Below, piece by piece: positions 16,054-23,262 of a stretch of DNA of 64,000 nt. A program made the translations under genes and the position numbers. How positions within the stretch are numbered: the first letter of the stretch is position 1; each line of letters starts with the position of its first letter. The notes below the pieces were generated by a model. That model was given only the letters and a program-made list of their open reading frames with translations, was not told where the DNA came from and did no database searches. The stretch spans positions 5,952,001 through 6,016,000 of the forward strand of contig NZ_CP009288.1 of the NCBI RefSeq assembly GCF_000756615.1. Direction: 5' to 3'. The stretch comes from Paenibacillus durus (GTDB lineage: Bacteria; Bacillota; Bacilli; Paenibacillales; Paenibacillaceae).

Positions 16054-17520
16054 CTAGGGTGAGAAGCTACCAGCACGTTTAGCAAGGTACATGTTTTGGT
16101 CAGCTCTTTTGATCAAATCAGTCACGTTAAGGGCATGATCGGGAAAAACTGCTATGCCTACGCTCAGCGAAGTGTTGATGACATTTCCCTCTAGCTCGAA
16201 ACGTTGGGGGATACTCTGTATAATAATGCCAGTAATTTCATCCAATCGGCCGATCCATTCACTTGGAGTGGCGATACTTATCGCGAATTCATCACCGCCG
16301 AATCGCGCGCAGCGCATACCCTCATGCTGTAGCAGAGTCATATGTTCCGCGACGGCCTGCAGCAGCAGATCTCCCGTATGGTGACCATACAGGTCATTAA
16401 CGATTTTGAACTTGTCCAAATCGAAGAATAGGACGGCCACCTGCTCCTGCCTCACCGCGGCAGATGAAAGCATGATAGTGAGCTTTTGTTCGAACGTCCT
16501 GCGGTTGAGCAGTCCCGTTAGGCTATCGTGGCTGGCCAGGTATTCCGACCGTTCGAGCGCATGCTTCAACTGCTCAAGCAGCTTCTCACGATCTAGCAGA
16601 AACATCACCTGCCTGACCAAGGTCAGCACAACAATACTCGTAAGGCCTGCAAGAAAGATACTGTTCAAAGGCTGCCCAGCACTGAAGAGCCCGACGAACA
16701 GGAGAAGGCTGATGTAAGGAACGGAAAAATGGAGAATCCGGACGCTGCGCGTGTCACCAGTCAGTATCGGTCGCGAAGCCGGATTCAGCGAATACAAGCC
16801 AGCCAAGGCCAAACTGAAGGAGGCAGATGCCCAGAATGGATCGATCCATGTCTCTAGAGAATCCATATGATGTACGTCGATGAGAAACACATATAGCAAA
16901 TCTCCAAAAACGTAACATACGAATCCGACCATTAGAAACAATAGCACCTTGCTGTTAAACCTCCGCTCACCGTTGAGCAGCCAAACGACCAATATAAAAA
17001 ACCTTAGAACTGAGGTCACAGGATAGAACAAATCTACCCAAAGTGTAAAAAAATCCAGGTCATTGTTTCCGTAGTAAGCCGGTTTCACCAGGTACTCCCA
17101 GCTAATGACTGATATACTGATGAGCAGAATGGCGGAATCGAATAGATGCCGGGTCCTTTCGCCGGAGCTCTTCAGCCGGACATAAAGCGCGATCAGGTAT
17201 AGAAAAGAGCTCGAATACCAAAATAGATCGGCGATGCCGATTTCGGGAGCTTCCATCGACCATACCCATTCGTAGGACCCCCAAATCGTCTGAGCAATCA
17301 ATTCACAAGCGACCCCGATTGTGATGATAACCCAAAATCGCTTTGAAGTCCCCGTTTGCTTACGGATGACAAAAACCAAAACGATAAATGATATTGCAGG
17401 TGCCAGCATGTTCATGCTATAAAGCCCAAAGGTGTAGTGGCTTTTCCAAACAGATATAAAAGTCTCTACAGAAACGAAAAGAATGGAGAATATAAGTAGG
17501 TAGAAAGTGAAACGGTGCAA
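16054..17520 (-). CDS. Membrane-bound diguanylate cyclase (GGDEF)
   Basis: Makes the second messenger c-di-GMP from two GTP. Start: TTG at 17520 (LHRFTFYLL), chosen because AAGGAGGG lies about 11 bases upstream; longer readings run into a recombinase remnant. About nine membrane helices occupy the first ~270 residues, forming a sensor-like module of unknown input. A short coiled linker (LEQLKHALERSEYLASHDSLTGLLNRR) leads to a complete GGDEF domain with active motif RFGGDEFAIS and end LIKRADQNMYLAKRAG. No EAL domain and no RxxD inhibitory site were clear. Its natural upstream DNA has been replaced by foreign sequence, so its promoter may be altered. Confidence 0.88.
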   Translation of the reverse strand: MHRFTFYLLIFSILFVSVETFISVWKSHYTFGLYSMNMLAPAISFIVLVFVIRKQTGTSKRFWVIITIGVACELIAQTIWGSYEWVWSMEAPEIGIADLFWYSSSFLYLIALYVRLKSSGERTRHLFDSAILLISISVISWEYLVKPAYYGNNDLDFFTLWVDLFYPVTSVLRFFILVVWLLNGERRFNSKVLLFLMVGFVCYVFGDLLYVFLIDVHHMDSLETWIDPFWASASFSLALAGLYSLNPASRPILTGDTRSVRILHFSVPYISLLLFVGLFSAGQPLNSIFLAGLTSIVVLTLVRQVMFLLDREKLLEQLKHALERSEYLASHDSLTGLLNRRTFEQKLTIMLSSAAVRQEQVAVLFFDLDKFKIVNDLYGHHTGDLLLQAVAEHMTLLQHEGMRCARFGGDEFAISIATPSEWIGRLDEITGIIIQSIPQRFELEGNVINTSLSVGIAVFPDHALNVTDLIKRADQNMYLAKRAGSFSP

Positions 17521-17551
17521 AATTGGTATCTCCCTCCTTCTCATGCGTGTT

Positions 17552-17938
17552 GTACCTCTGCAAAAAGAAATTGCTGCCGTTGACAAGGAACTCGGAACGC
17601 TGGATGCCTCCTGGCAGCTAGAACAAAGCTCTGCCGATCCGGTTCCTCTACATCAAGTAAAGCAGGCTATCGACAGCACCAAAACGCAAATGAACCTGCT
17701 TCAGACGATCGTGAAGCAGATTCATGTGAAGAAAGGCCAGAAAATCGAAGGCATCGAATTTCAATTCGATGCCAAGGTTAATGCAGCCCCTTCCACCCAA
17801 ACGGTGGCAGGGGCTTTTGCCTTGTCCAGGCAAAAAATCCTTGGGGTTATGGAACTGCTCCCAATTCCGTCTTTCCCGAAAGGCCAGGATTTGTCTTATA
17901 AGCTCTTCGTTCATCTTCGTGCTCCTGCCCCTAACTAA
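17552..17938 (+). pseudogene. Large serine recombinase, C-terminal remnant 2
   Basis: Reads VPLQKEIAAVDKELGTLDASWQ, then a coiled-coil stretch (SSADPVPLHQVKQAIDSTKTQ; LLQTIVKQIHVKKGQKIEG). The end is beta-like, IEFQFDAKVNAAPSTQ. This corresponds to the extreme C-terminus of large serine integrases, after the zinc ribbon. All catalytic parts are absent. It begins at the diguanylate cyclase leader, marking an insertion or deletion junction at about 17545. Confidence 0.55.
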
Positions 17939-18102
17939 TAGATTTATGAAACAACGACACCATCATGCAACGGCAAAAAAGAGGCAGTTATCCCCTATGC
18001 CGGGTATACGCCTCTGAATGGTTAGGTCACGGCCATGCTTTGGCCTTGTTATATGCATCTTATATAAATTTATTATGGGATCGGGAAATAGTCAAACACT
18101 GG

Positions 18103-18456
18103 TTATGTAGAAGCACTGCCTCTTAAAATTTCTCTCAGCACATTTTTAGCAAGCCGTATCTTCTCGTCATTGGCTTCACGAAGCAACCCCACAATGTCTT
18201 GGATATCTCTCTCCGCCGGCGTAACCATGAACTCTTCATCCAGATATGCAAATAACTGAATCAAATTGACATCAAGGGACTCTGCAATCTTATACAAATT
18301 CAATAAAGATACATTCTTCTCACCGCGTTCAATCTGCCCTATGTATGAAAAATGAAATCCGCCCTTCTCTCCGAGAGCTTCCTGAGATAAACCCCGCTCT
18401 TTCCGAAGAGCACGAATCCGGATTCCTACGAGCTTTAATATTTCCTTATCCTTCAT
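18103..18456 (-). CDS. XRE-family transcriptional regulator
   Basis: Cytoplasmic DNA-binding repressor type, 117 residues from the ATG at 18456 (AGAGGTG seven bases upstream). A classic helix-turn-helix lies at residues ~10-65: GIRIRALRKERGLSQEALGE, then FSYIGQIERGEKNVSLLNLYKIAESL. The C-terminal ~50 residues are helical and acidic and may dimerise. It is divergent from the next gene across 142 bases, so both probably share a control region. An imperfect dyad GTGTAGAC...GGTAAACAC (18481-18509) lies there and is a candidate operator. Phage- or island-type regulator; target unknown. Confidence 0.85.
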   Translation of the reverse strand: MKDKEILKLVGIRIRALRKERGLSQEALGEKGGFHFSYIGQIERGEKNVSLLNLYKIAESLDVNLIQLFAYLDEEFMVTPAERDIQDIVGLLREANDEKIRLAKNVLREILRGSAST

Positions 18457-18598
18457 GGTATTCACCTCTTCATGTCAAAAGTGTAGACAAGTTTCATTAA
18501 GGTAAACACCAAACGTTTAATATCATTATTTATTTTGATATTTATAAGTATTATAATTGTGTAATACTTTTCCTTTTCTAGATTAGGAGGCAATCGTC

Positions 18599-18991
18599 AT
18601 GGAGATAAGCTTGCAAGACAAAGTAAAAGACTACTATCATCTTGCTCAATATCATATGAAACTAGCCCATATCATGAGAAATCACCATCAGTTCGAAAAT
18701 GCTCTCTTCCTTTGTCATTCGGCACTCATCTCCATGATCCGTGTGCTATATATTTATGAGAACAAGGCAGAGTCAGATTCAGAAATATCATTAATTGACC
18801 TTTTGCTGCTGATACACACGGATTATAATCCAGGGCTTGATATTGTGGTGTTTATTGGCGAATTGAATTATATCGTTAATGAGGGTGGTAAGGGATTGGA
18901 AGTTGTAAAGGTGGAGAATGGGGACCGGTTGATAGTAAGGACGGAGGAGGTTTTGAAGGAGTTGTATGGGAGGATAAACAAGGGTCTGTAA
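18599..18991 (+). CDS. HEPN-like helical protein of unknown function
   Basis: 130 residues, all-helical prediction by eye. The N-terminal DKVKDYYHLAQYHMKLAHIM and QFENALFLCHSALISMIRVLYIYENK have the two-long-helix look of HEPN or nucleotidyltransferase-substrate-binding proteins. There is no clear Rx4-6H ribonuclease motif; the only candidate is MRNHHQF, so RNase activity is not supported. A clean start follows AGGAGG. TATAAT at 18552-18557 is a plausible -10. The pairing with a divergent XRE regulator next to an att-like repeat suggests a small island-borne regulatory or toxin-antitoxin-like unit; that is inference. Confidence 0.5.
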   Translation: MEISLQDKVKDYYHLAQYHMKLAHIMRNHHQFENALFLCHSALISMIRVLYIYENKAESDSEISLIDLLLLIHTDYNPGLDIVVFIGELNYIVNEGGKGLEVVKVENGDRLIVRTEEVLKELYGRINKGL

Positions 18992-19023
18992 CAAAGTGTG
19001 TTAACTCCCAAACCGAAACTAAA

Positions 19024-19044
19024 CGTTTTGTGATACGGTTCGGC
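19024..19044 (-). repeat. att-like repeat C (copy of the rlmH 3' end)
   Basis: On the minus strand GAACCGTATCACAA (19028-19041 region) is identical over 14 bases to the last codons of rlmH at about 29964-29977, in the same orientation. It lies 35 bases after the HEPN-like gene. Confidence 0.6.
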
Positions 19045-19070
19045 GTAACATCCTTAGAACGAATCGAAAA

Positions 19071-19090
19071 GCACCCGATCGGGTGCCTTT
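19071..19090 (+). terminator. Perfect palindrome, possible weak terminator
   Basis: GCACCCGATCGGGTGC followed by CTTTA. A 16-base perfect palindrome 30 bases from repeat C. It could end the rightward HEPN-like transcript, but the T tract is poor. Confidence 0.4.
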
Positions 19091-19185
19091 ACTGGTTGGA
19101 ACAACTATTGCGTCAAGCCGCACCGCTGCTTGCCCCAATTCCCGAAGTGAAAAGCCATTTCATCCAACCGTTTTGATTTTCACAG

Positions 19186-19219
19186 AAAAAACCACTCTTA
19201 AGCAATCAGAGTGGTTTTG
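19186..19219 (-). terminator. Terminator of the LRR gene
   Basis: Stem AACCACTCT / AGAGTGGTT with a short AT-rich loop and a TTTTTTC tract on the minus strand, 12 bases past the stop codon of the LRR gene. Confidence 0.8.
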
Positions 19220-19230
19220 TTCATTTCTTT

Positions 19231-19983
19231 TTATGAATTGGGGTTATTTTCCAAATATACTTTGACGCCATTGTTCTCCAGCTGTTGGATAACCTGCTCC
19301 GCTTGCTCATTCAGCGGGTTGTTTGCCAAAGATACTTCTTTTAATTGCGGCATCGTTTCGAGCACTGCAATATCCCGGATGAGGTTATCATCCAGATAGA
19401 GATACTCCAATGTTGGATGATTTTTCAACGGCGTCAAATCTTGAATTTTATTGCCGCTCAGTAAGAGCCATTCTAACTTCAATTTCTGAATGGGCCTTAG
19501 ATCCTCTACCTGATTGTTGCTGGCAAGAAGATCGGTCAGCTTATTCAGATTTTTTAACGGCGCCAGACTTTTTATCTTGTTACCGTCAACAACCAGATTC
19601 TTCAGAGAACTTAACCCGGAAATCGGTGAAAGGTCCGTAATCTGATTCCCCTCAATAGCTAAAAACGTTAACTTTTTCAACTTGCTCAGCGGTGTAATAT
19701 TCCTTATCTTTTGGCTGGGCAGAAATAAGCCCTGCATGTTGACGGCATATTCAAGGCCTTGAACACTGGTAATTTTAGACTTGGACTCCATCGCATACAA
19801 AGACTTCAACTTCTGCAAATCAACCGCCTTCAGCTCTTTATTCGCCGGCAGCTTTAATTCCGCTCGAATGACTTTCGCCAAAGCCGGGTCCGTAATGACG
19901 GATGCTGCCCAAATGGATGTTGCTGGTAACAATACAAGAACCAAACAAATCATGATGATATTTTTTACTAGTTTAGTAGGCAT
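19231..19983 (-). CDS. Secreted leucine-rich-repeat protein
   Basis: Exported internalin-like protein, 250 residues from the ATG at 19983 (AGGAGAG eight bases upstream). A signal peptide is evident: KLVKNIIMICLVLVLLPATSIWAAS, cleavage near residue 27. Then DPALAKVIRAELKLPANKEL, the cap seen before many Bacillota LRR domains, and about seven 22-residue repeats of LxxLxxLxxLxLxxNxIxDLxPL type (TFLAIEGNQITDLSPISGL; LEWLLLSGNKIQDLTPLKN). No LPxTG sorting signal or membrane anchor, so it is free or cell-wall associated. Protein-binding is the usual role; the partner is unknown. Confidence 0.85.
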   Translation of the reverse strand: MPTKLVKNIIMICLVLVLLPATSIWAASVITDPALAKVIRAELKLPANKELKAVDLQKLKSLYAMESKSKITSVQGLEYAVNMQGLFLPSQKIRNITPLSKLKKLTFLAIEGNQITDLSPISGLSSLKNLVVDGNKIKSLAPLKNLNKLTDLLASNNQVEDLRPIQKLKLEWLLLSGNKIQDLTPLKNHPTLEYLYLDDNLIRDIAVLETMPQLKEVSLANNPLNEQAEQVIQQLENNGVKVYLENNPNS

Positions 19984-20103
19984 ACAGACTCTCCTTTTAG
20001 GCAAATCGAACAGGTACCATTCCTTTGCTTTATCGGATTTCACTGCACAAATGTTTAGCTTGATAAAGATATGGTATTCTCCAAAAAGTAATCAAAAAAC
20101 TTG

Positions 20104-20127
20104 TCCCTACTTGAGATAGGGTTTGCT
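20104..20127 (-). repeat. att-like repeat B
   Basis: On the minus strand AACCCTATCTCAAGTAGGG matches the rlmH end AACCGTATCACAAGTAGGG in 17 of 19 positions. The similarity carries on into the downstream T-rich stretch (ACAAGTTTTT versus CGAAATTTTT). Same orientation as repeats A and C. Confidence 0.6.
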
Positions 20128-20132
20128 GTGGA

Positions 20133-21026
20133 TCAATCCCGTTCAGATAGGACAATCTGCTTTAACTGGATGACCAGGCTCTTAAGCTCCTGCTCCTGTT
20201 CCAAAAAGGCGCACAGCGCCTGGATGAGCGGCCGCTTTAGCTGCGGCTGGGCGATCTCAGCGCCTAACAGATGAATAACCTCTTGCAGATCCTTCCGCCG
20301 AACGCTCCCGCTAGGCCAGACCTCCAGTGCAGCCGTCACTCTGCCAAGCAGCTCCTCAGCAGCCTGCCCTCTGTCCCTCCGCCAGTCTTCCGAGCCCATG
20401 TGGATGAAAGCGTCGTAAGAACTTTGTCCGAGCAGTGCCTTTGAGCCTTCCCTTTTCATGTGCGCGGCGAGCGCATCCAACTTATCGACGATAAACCAAG
20501 CCGTATCTTCAATCGACAGCGGCTTCACCTCATAAAGGATGCGCAGCAGATAATCCTTAAGAATGGCACGGTATATGAACAGCAGATCCCACAGAAACGG
20601 CTCAATTTGCGAACCATAAACTTCCAGCAGCCAAGCCTTGTGCCACTCCATCATGCGGCCGCGAACATGATTCCGAAGCGGATGGAAGGCAGCATCCTGC
20701 GTAATAGGGAGCTCCGTAAACTCAACCAAAATCCGATTGAATTCGATAAAATACTGATAGCGGAACACAATCTGCTTGACTAGCCCTTCCTTGGGAGTCC
20801 CCGTCTCTGTTTTCTTCAGATGCTCTGCCTGGTCAAAATACGCTGTCTGACACTCATCGAATACTTGGCAGAATAGGTCCTCCTTCGAGGGAAAGTATTT
20901 GTACACCGAACCCTTGGCAATGGAACAGTCCTCGGCGATCTCTTGGATCGAAGTCGCAAGAAACCCTTTTTTCTTAAACAACTGGAAAGCTGAACGGATA
21001 ATCTCCTGCTTCGTTACACTCATCAT
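20133..21026 (-). CDS. TetR/AcrR-family transcriptional regulator
   Basis: 297 residues from the ATG at 21026 (AGAGGA upstream), longer than the usual ~200 for TetR proteins. The N-terminal HTH is clear at residues ~5-50: KQEIIRSAFQLFKKKGFLATS, then IAEDCSIAKGSVYKYFPSKEDLF. The ligand-binding part is long and helical. A C-terminal extension of about 90 residues ends in a coiled coil (ALCAFLEQEQELKSLVIQLKQ). It is divergent from the isochorismatase-like gene; the shared 138-base region holds a palindrome likely to be its operator. The ligand cannot be told from sequence. Confidence 0.85.
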   Translation of the reverse strand: MMSVTKQEIIRSAFQLFKKKGFLATSIQEIAEDCSIAKGSVYKYFPSKEDLFCQVFDECQTAYFDQAEHLKKTETGTPKEGLVKQIVFRYQYFIEFNRILVEFTELPITQDAAFHPLRNHVRGRMMEWHKAWLLEVYGSQIEPFLWDLLFIYRAILKDYLLRILYEVKPLSIEDTAWFIVDKLDALAAHMKREGSKALLGQSSYDAFIHMGSEDWRRDRGQAAEELLGRVTAALEVWPSGSVRRKDLQEVIHLLGAEIAQPQLKRPLIQALCAFLEQEQELKSLVIQLKQIVLSERD

Positions 21027-21046
21027 CACAAATCCTCTCTTGACAC

Positions 21047-21060
21047 CCTTTGACCAAAGG
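21047..21060. promoter_or_regulatory. Candidate TetR operator
   Basis: Inverted repeat CCTTTG-AC-CAAAGG in the divergent intergenic region, 21 bases before the tetR start. Further TTGAC/GTCAA elements surround it. Binding is inferred from position only. Confidence 0.4.
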
Positions 21061-21164
21061 TACAAAATAATAAACATAGAGTCAAGTGACCGATTGTTCA
21101 TAATTTTATACAATGAGTCATGGTGAGGGTCAAACTCGATTTTGTTCACGGAGTGTGATGATTC

Positions 21165-21755
21165 ATGGAAGAATTATTATTTGATTTTCCTCAGACAGCC
21201 TTAATCGTAATTGATTTGCAAAAATGGCTTGGAACCCACTATGCCCCTCATTCAGCTGAGCAAGTCGTCAGCCGTGCCGCCTCCATGGTAAAGGCGTTCC
21301 GAGATGCAGGTGCATTCGTGGGGCTCGTACGCGTATCCAGTAAGGACTTCAAGGATATGCCGCGTCCTTTGCTGGATCAGGCTCCTCCTGCAATGAACCT
21401 GCCACCCGGCTGGGATGAAATTGTGCCAGAGATCGGTGTCACGGACACCGACCACGTGATTACAAAGCGCCAATGGGGTGCCTTCCATGCGACGGACCTG
21501 GATCAGCAGTTGCGCCGGCGCGGCATTACGACGATCGTCCTTTGCGGCATTGCTTCAGGTATTGGTGTGGATACCACAGCGCGAGAAGCCTTCGCCCACG
21601 GGTATCAGGTGATTTTTGCGATAGACGCCATGACCGGTTTCAGTGAGGCGGAGCATGAGCATGTGCGTTCCGTGATCTTCCCGCGGCTTGGCAGAATTCG
21701 CACGACGGCGGACATTCTAGCCTGTGCCGCCCTTCACTCTTCGACTTCTGATTGA
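21165..21755 (+). CDS. Isochorismatase-family hydrolase lacking the usual catalytic cysteine
   Basis: 196 residues, cytoplasmic. Family features: ALIVIDLQKW with the catalytic Asp (residue ~17), HVITKRQWGAFHATDLD with the Lys (~100), and the helix-start motif CGIASGIGVDTTAREA (~126-141). In cysteine hydrolases the seventh or eighth position of that motif is Cys (GxATxxCV); here it is Gly. True isochorismatases and some relatives also lack it, so this may be a non-cysteine subfamily member. Substrate unknown. It is divergent from tetR and probably its target. A GGAG site precedes the ATG rather loosely (13 bases). Confidence 0.8.
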   Translation: MEELLFDFPQTALIVIDLQKWLGTHYAPHSAEQVVSRAASMVKAFRDAGAFVGLVRVSSKDFKDMPRPLLDQAPPAMNLPPGWDEIVPEIGVTDTDHVITKRQWGAFHATDLDQQLRRRGITTIVLCGIASGIGVDTTAREAFAHGYQVIFAIDAMTGFSEAEHEHVRSVIFPRLGRIRTTADILACAALHSSTSD

Positions 21756-22008
21756 AGAAGCTATCGGAATCAGAGCCAGGCATCCTTAGGGAAAAACAAT
21801 CAAAAGGCGGCCCCTGCGGTTTCATACGGGCAGTTGGGGTAGAACTTCTCTGCCCGAGGGGCAGGGGCAACGAATAAAGTGGACGACAAATCATTGTCTA
21901 CGACCTCGGAGGGTTCAGGCTGAGCCGCGTATGCAGGTGATTATTTTATAGCTATCGTTATATTTCGGTGTTATTTGTGGTAGGGTTCACCGTATCATCT
22001 ATAGAGCG
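21756..22008. other. Intergenic region before the defence operon's 3' end
   Basis: No gene seen. There is a GC-rich stem around 21803-21868 (GGCGGCCCCTGC with GGGGCAGGGGC), a possible terminator of the isochorismatase-like gene. Confidence 0.35.
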
Positions 22009-22041
22009 AAGCTAAGGACACCCCTCAGGTGTCCTTAGCTT
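22009..22041. terminator. Strong stem-loop between convergent genes
   Basis: Perfect 14-base arms AAGCTAAGGACACC / GGTGTCCTTAGCTT with a 5-base loop. It is placed between the rightward hydrolase and the leftward defence operon and could serve both, though T tracts are short. Confidence 0.7.
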
Positions 22042-22076
22042 ATTTATCAGTATTTAAAATAGAAATTCCACTGCAA

Positions 22077-23261
22077 TTACAACCGTTCGACCAAACGAGC
22101 GATCGTAGGATCATATACTACATTATTAATAATCGAACCATCTTGAATACGACTCACTGCTTCGTCGATTACATTTAGAGGCACGAGGAACCATTCCTTT
22201 GGACGTACGGGGTGCCCAAAGCGGTCATTGATCGTAATATCGAGCTGAGCAGGAGCGAAGATGCGGTGGAATATGCCCTCCAACTTCGTCCGGTTGATGC
22301 TAGCTAGCTTATAGCTTGCTACGACTTCCACATCTGCTAGGAGGTAAGTAGCATCATGAGCTGCATTGGCGATACGGGCTTCAACTTTACCGCCGGTCAC
22401 ACCAATCTTATGAATGAGTTCACGATGTTCCGAGACAAAAGGATGATCGGAGAAGCTTCGCAGTACATAGATGGTCCCACTCTGGATGTCATTCTCTTCC
22501 CAGTCTGCGCTAAATAACCCTCCACCAATAGGATCGGTTAATCGACGTCCAGCCTCATCTTTGTACAACGCACGCTGCAAGGATCTGAGGAGAAGATTGC
22601 TCTCTGTACCATTAGAGTAGATGACCCTAAGTCGTGCATCAGTATGACCATTAGGGGCCTTAAATTCATCACCTATTTCAGCTACGTAGGCAAGTTGCCC
22701 CCCTAAGATAAAGAAGTTCCCCTTATTAATGCTCGCATCCTTACCAAATGGACGCGTCTCTCGATCCCCCGATTTAAGTTCGTTCTCAACCTGCTCAAAC
22801 AGAGGTTTAAAACGAGCAAAATCTTCACATTTCTCGCGATTCGCAATTTCCTCGGCAGCTCGTTTTTCAACTTGAGAGCGAACATGGCGTAATTCTGTAA
22901 TATCTGAAGTAGCGAGCATTCCTTCAAGTTCAGCAAGCAGCTCATCATCATCCAAGATAGTTACCGGATCGATTTGTTTAGTCTCTTCCTCACTTAGCAA
23001 GCCTTGGCTATTTAGGGGAGTAAGTAGGGTTCTGCAATCCTCCTGTGCGCGCAGTCGATCAAGCCGCACTGCATACAGTCTTTCGAAAATGTCATTCTCT
23101 TCTCCATGTTGCGGAGTACGACCATGCTTTTTCACAAATTGCTGGATCTCTTCAAATCCTGCAATGATGTGCTCTTCACGCGGCGTGTAAGAGCGTGTCT
23201 TTGCTACTTCATACTCTACACCAAGTTCTCGGAGAAGATCGTCATCAGAAAGGTTAGACAT
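22077..23261 (-). CDS. GIY-YIG (T5orf172/MUG113-type) nuclease, third gene of a defence-type operon
   Basis: 394 residues from the ATG at 23261, preceded by GGAGGTGG inside the helicase end and one base past its stop. The C-terminal third is a GIY-YIG nuclease of the T5orf172 type: GTIYVLRSFSDHPF (GIY strand), IHKIGVTGGKVEARI (YIG strand plus catalytic Arg), TKLEGIFHRIF (metal-binding Glu), RPKEWFLVPLNVIDEAV (family EWF motif). The N-terminal ~240 residues are helical and charged, without known domain (RTPQHGEENDIFERLYAVRLDRL recurs in such proteins). It probably supplies the DNA-cutting activity of the system. Confidence 0.8.
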   Translation of the reverse strand: MSNLSDDDLLRELGVEYEVAKTRSYTPREEHIIAGFEEIQQFVKKHGRTPQHGEENDIFERLYAVRLDRLRAQEDCRTLLTPLNSQGLLSEEETKQIDPVTILDDDELLAELEGMLATSDITELRHVRSQVEKRAAEEIANREKCEDFARFKPLFEQVENELKSGDRETRPFGKDASINKGNFFILGGQLAYVAEIGDEFKAPNGHTDARLRVIYSNGTESNLLLRSLQRALYKDEAGRRLTDPIGGGLFSADWEENDIQSGTIYVLRSFSDHPFVSEHRELIHKIGVTGGKVEARIANAAHDATYLLADVEVVASYKLASINRTKLEGIFHRIFAPAQLDITINDRFGHPVRPKEWFLVPLNVIDEAVSRIQDGSIINNVVYDPTIARLVERL

Positions 23262-23262
23262 T

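Noticed and set aside
18599..18991. HEPN ribonuclease toxin assignment
   Set aside because: The Rx4-6H active-site motif is not visible; only the helical architecture is suggestive.
21988..21999. ACCGTATCAT on the plus strand, resembling the rlmH repeat
   Set aside because: Only 9 bases match and the orientation is opposite to the other three sites; probably chance.
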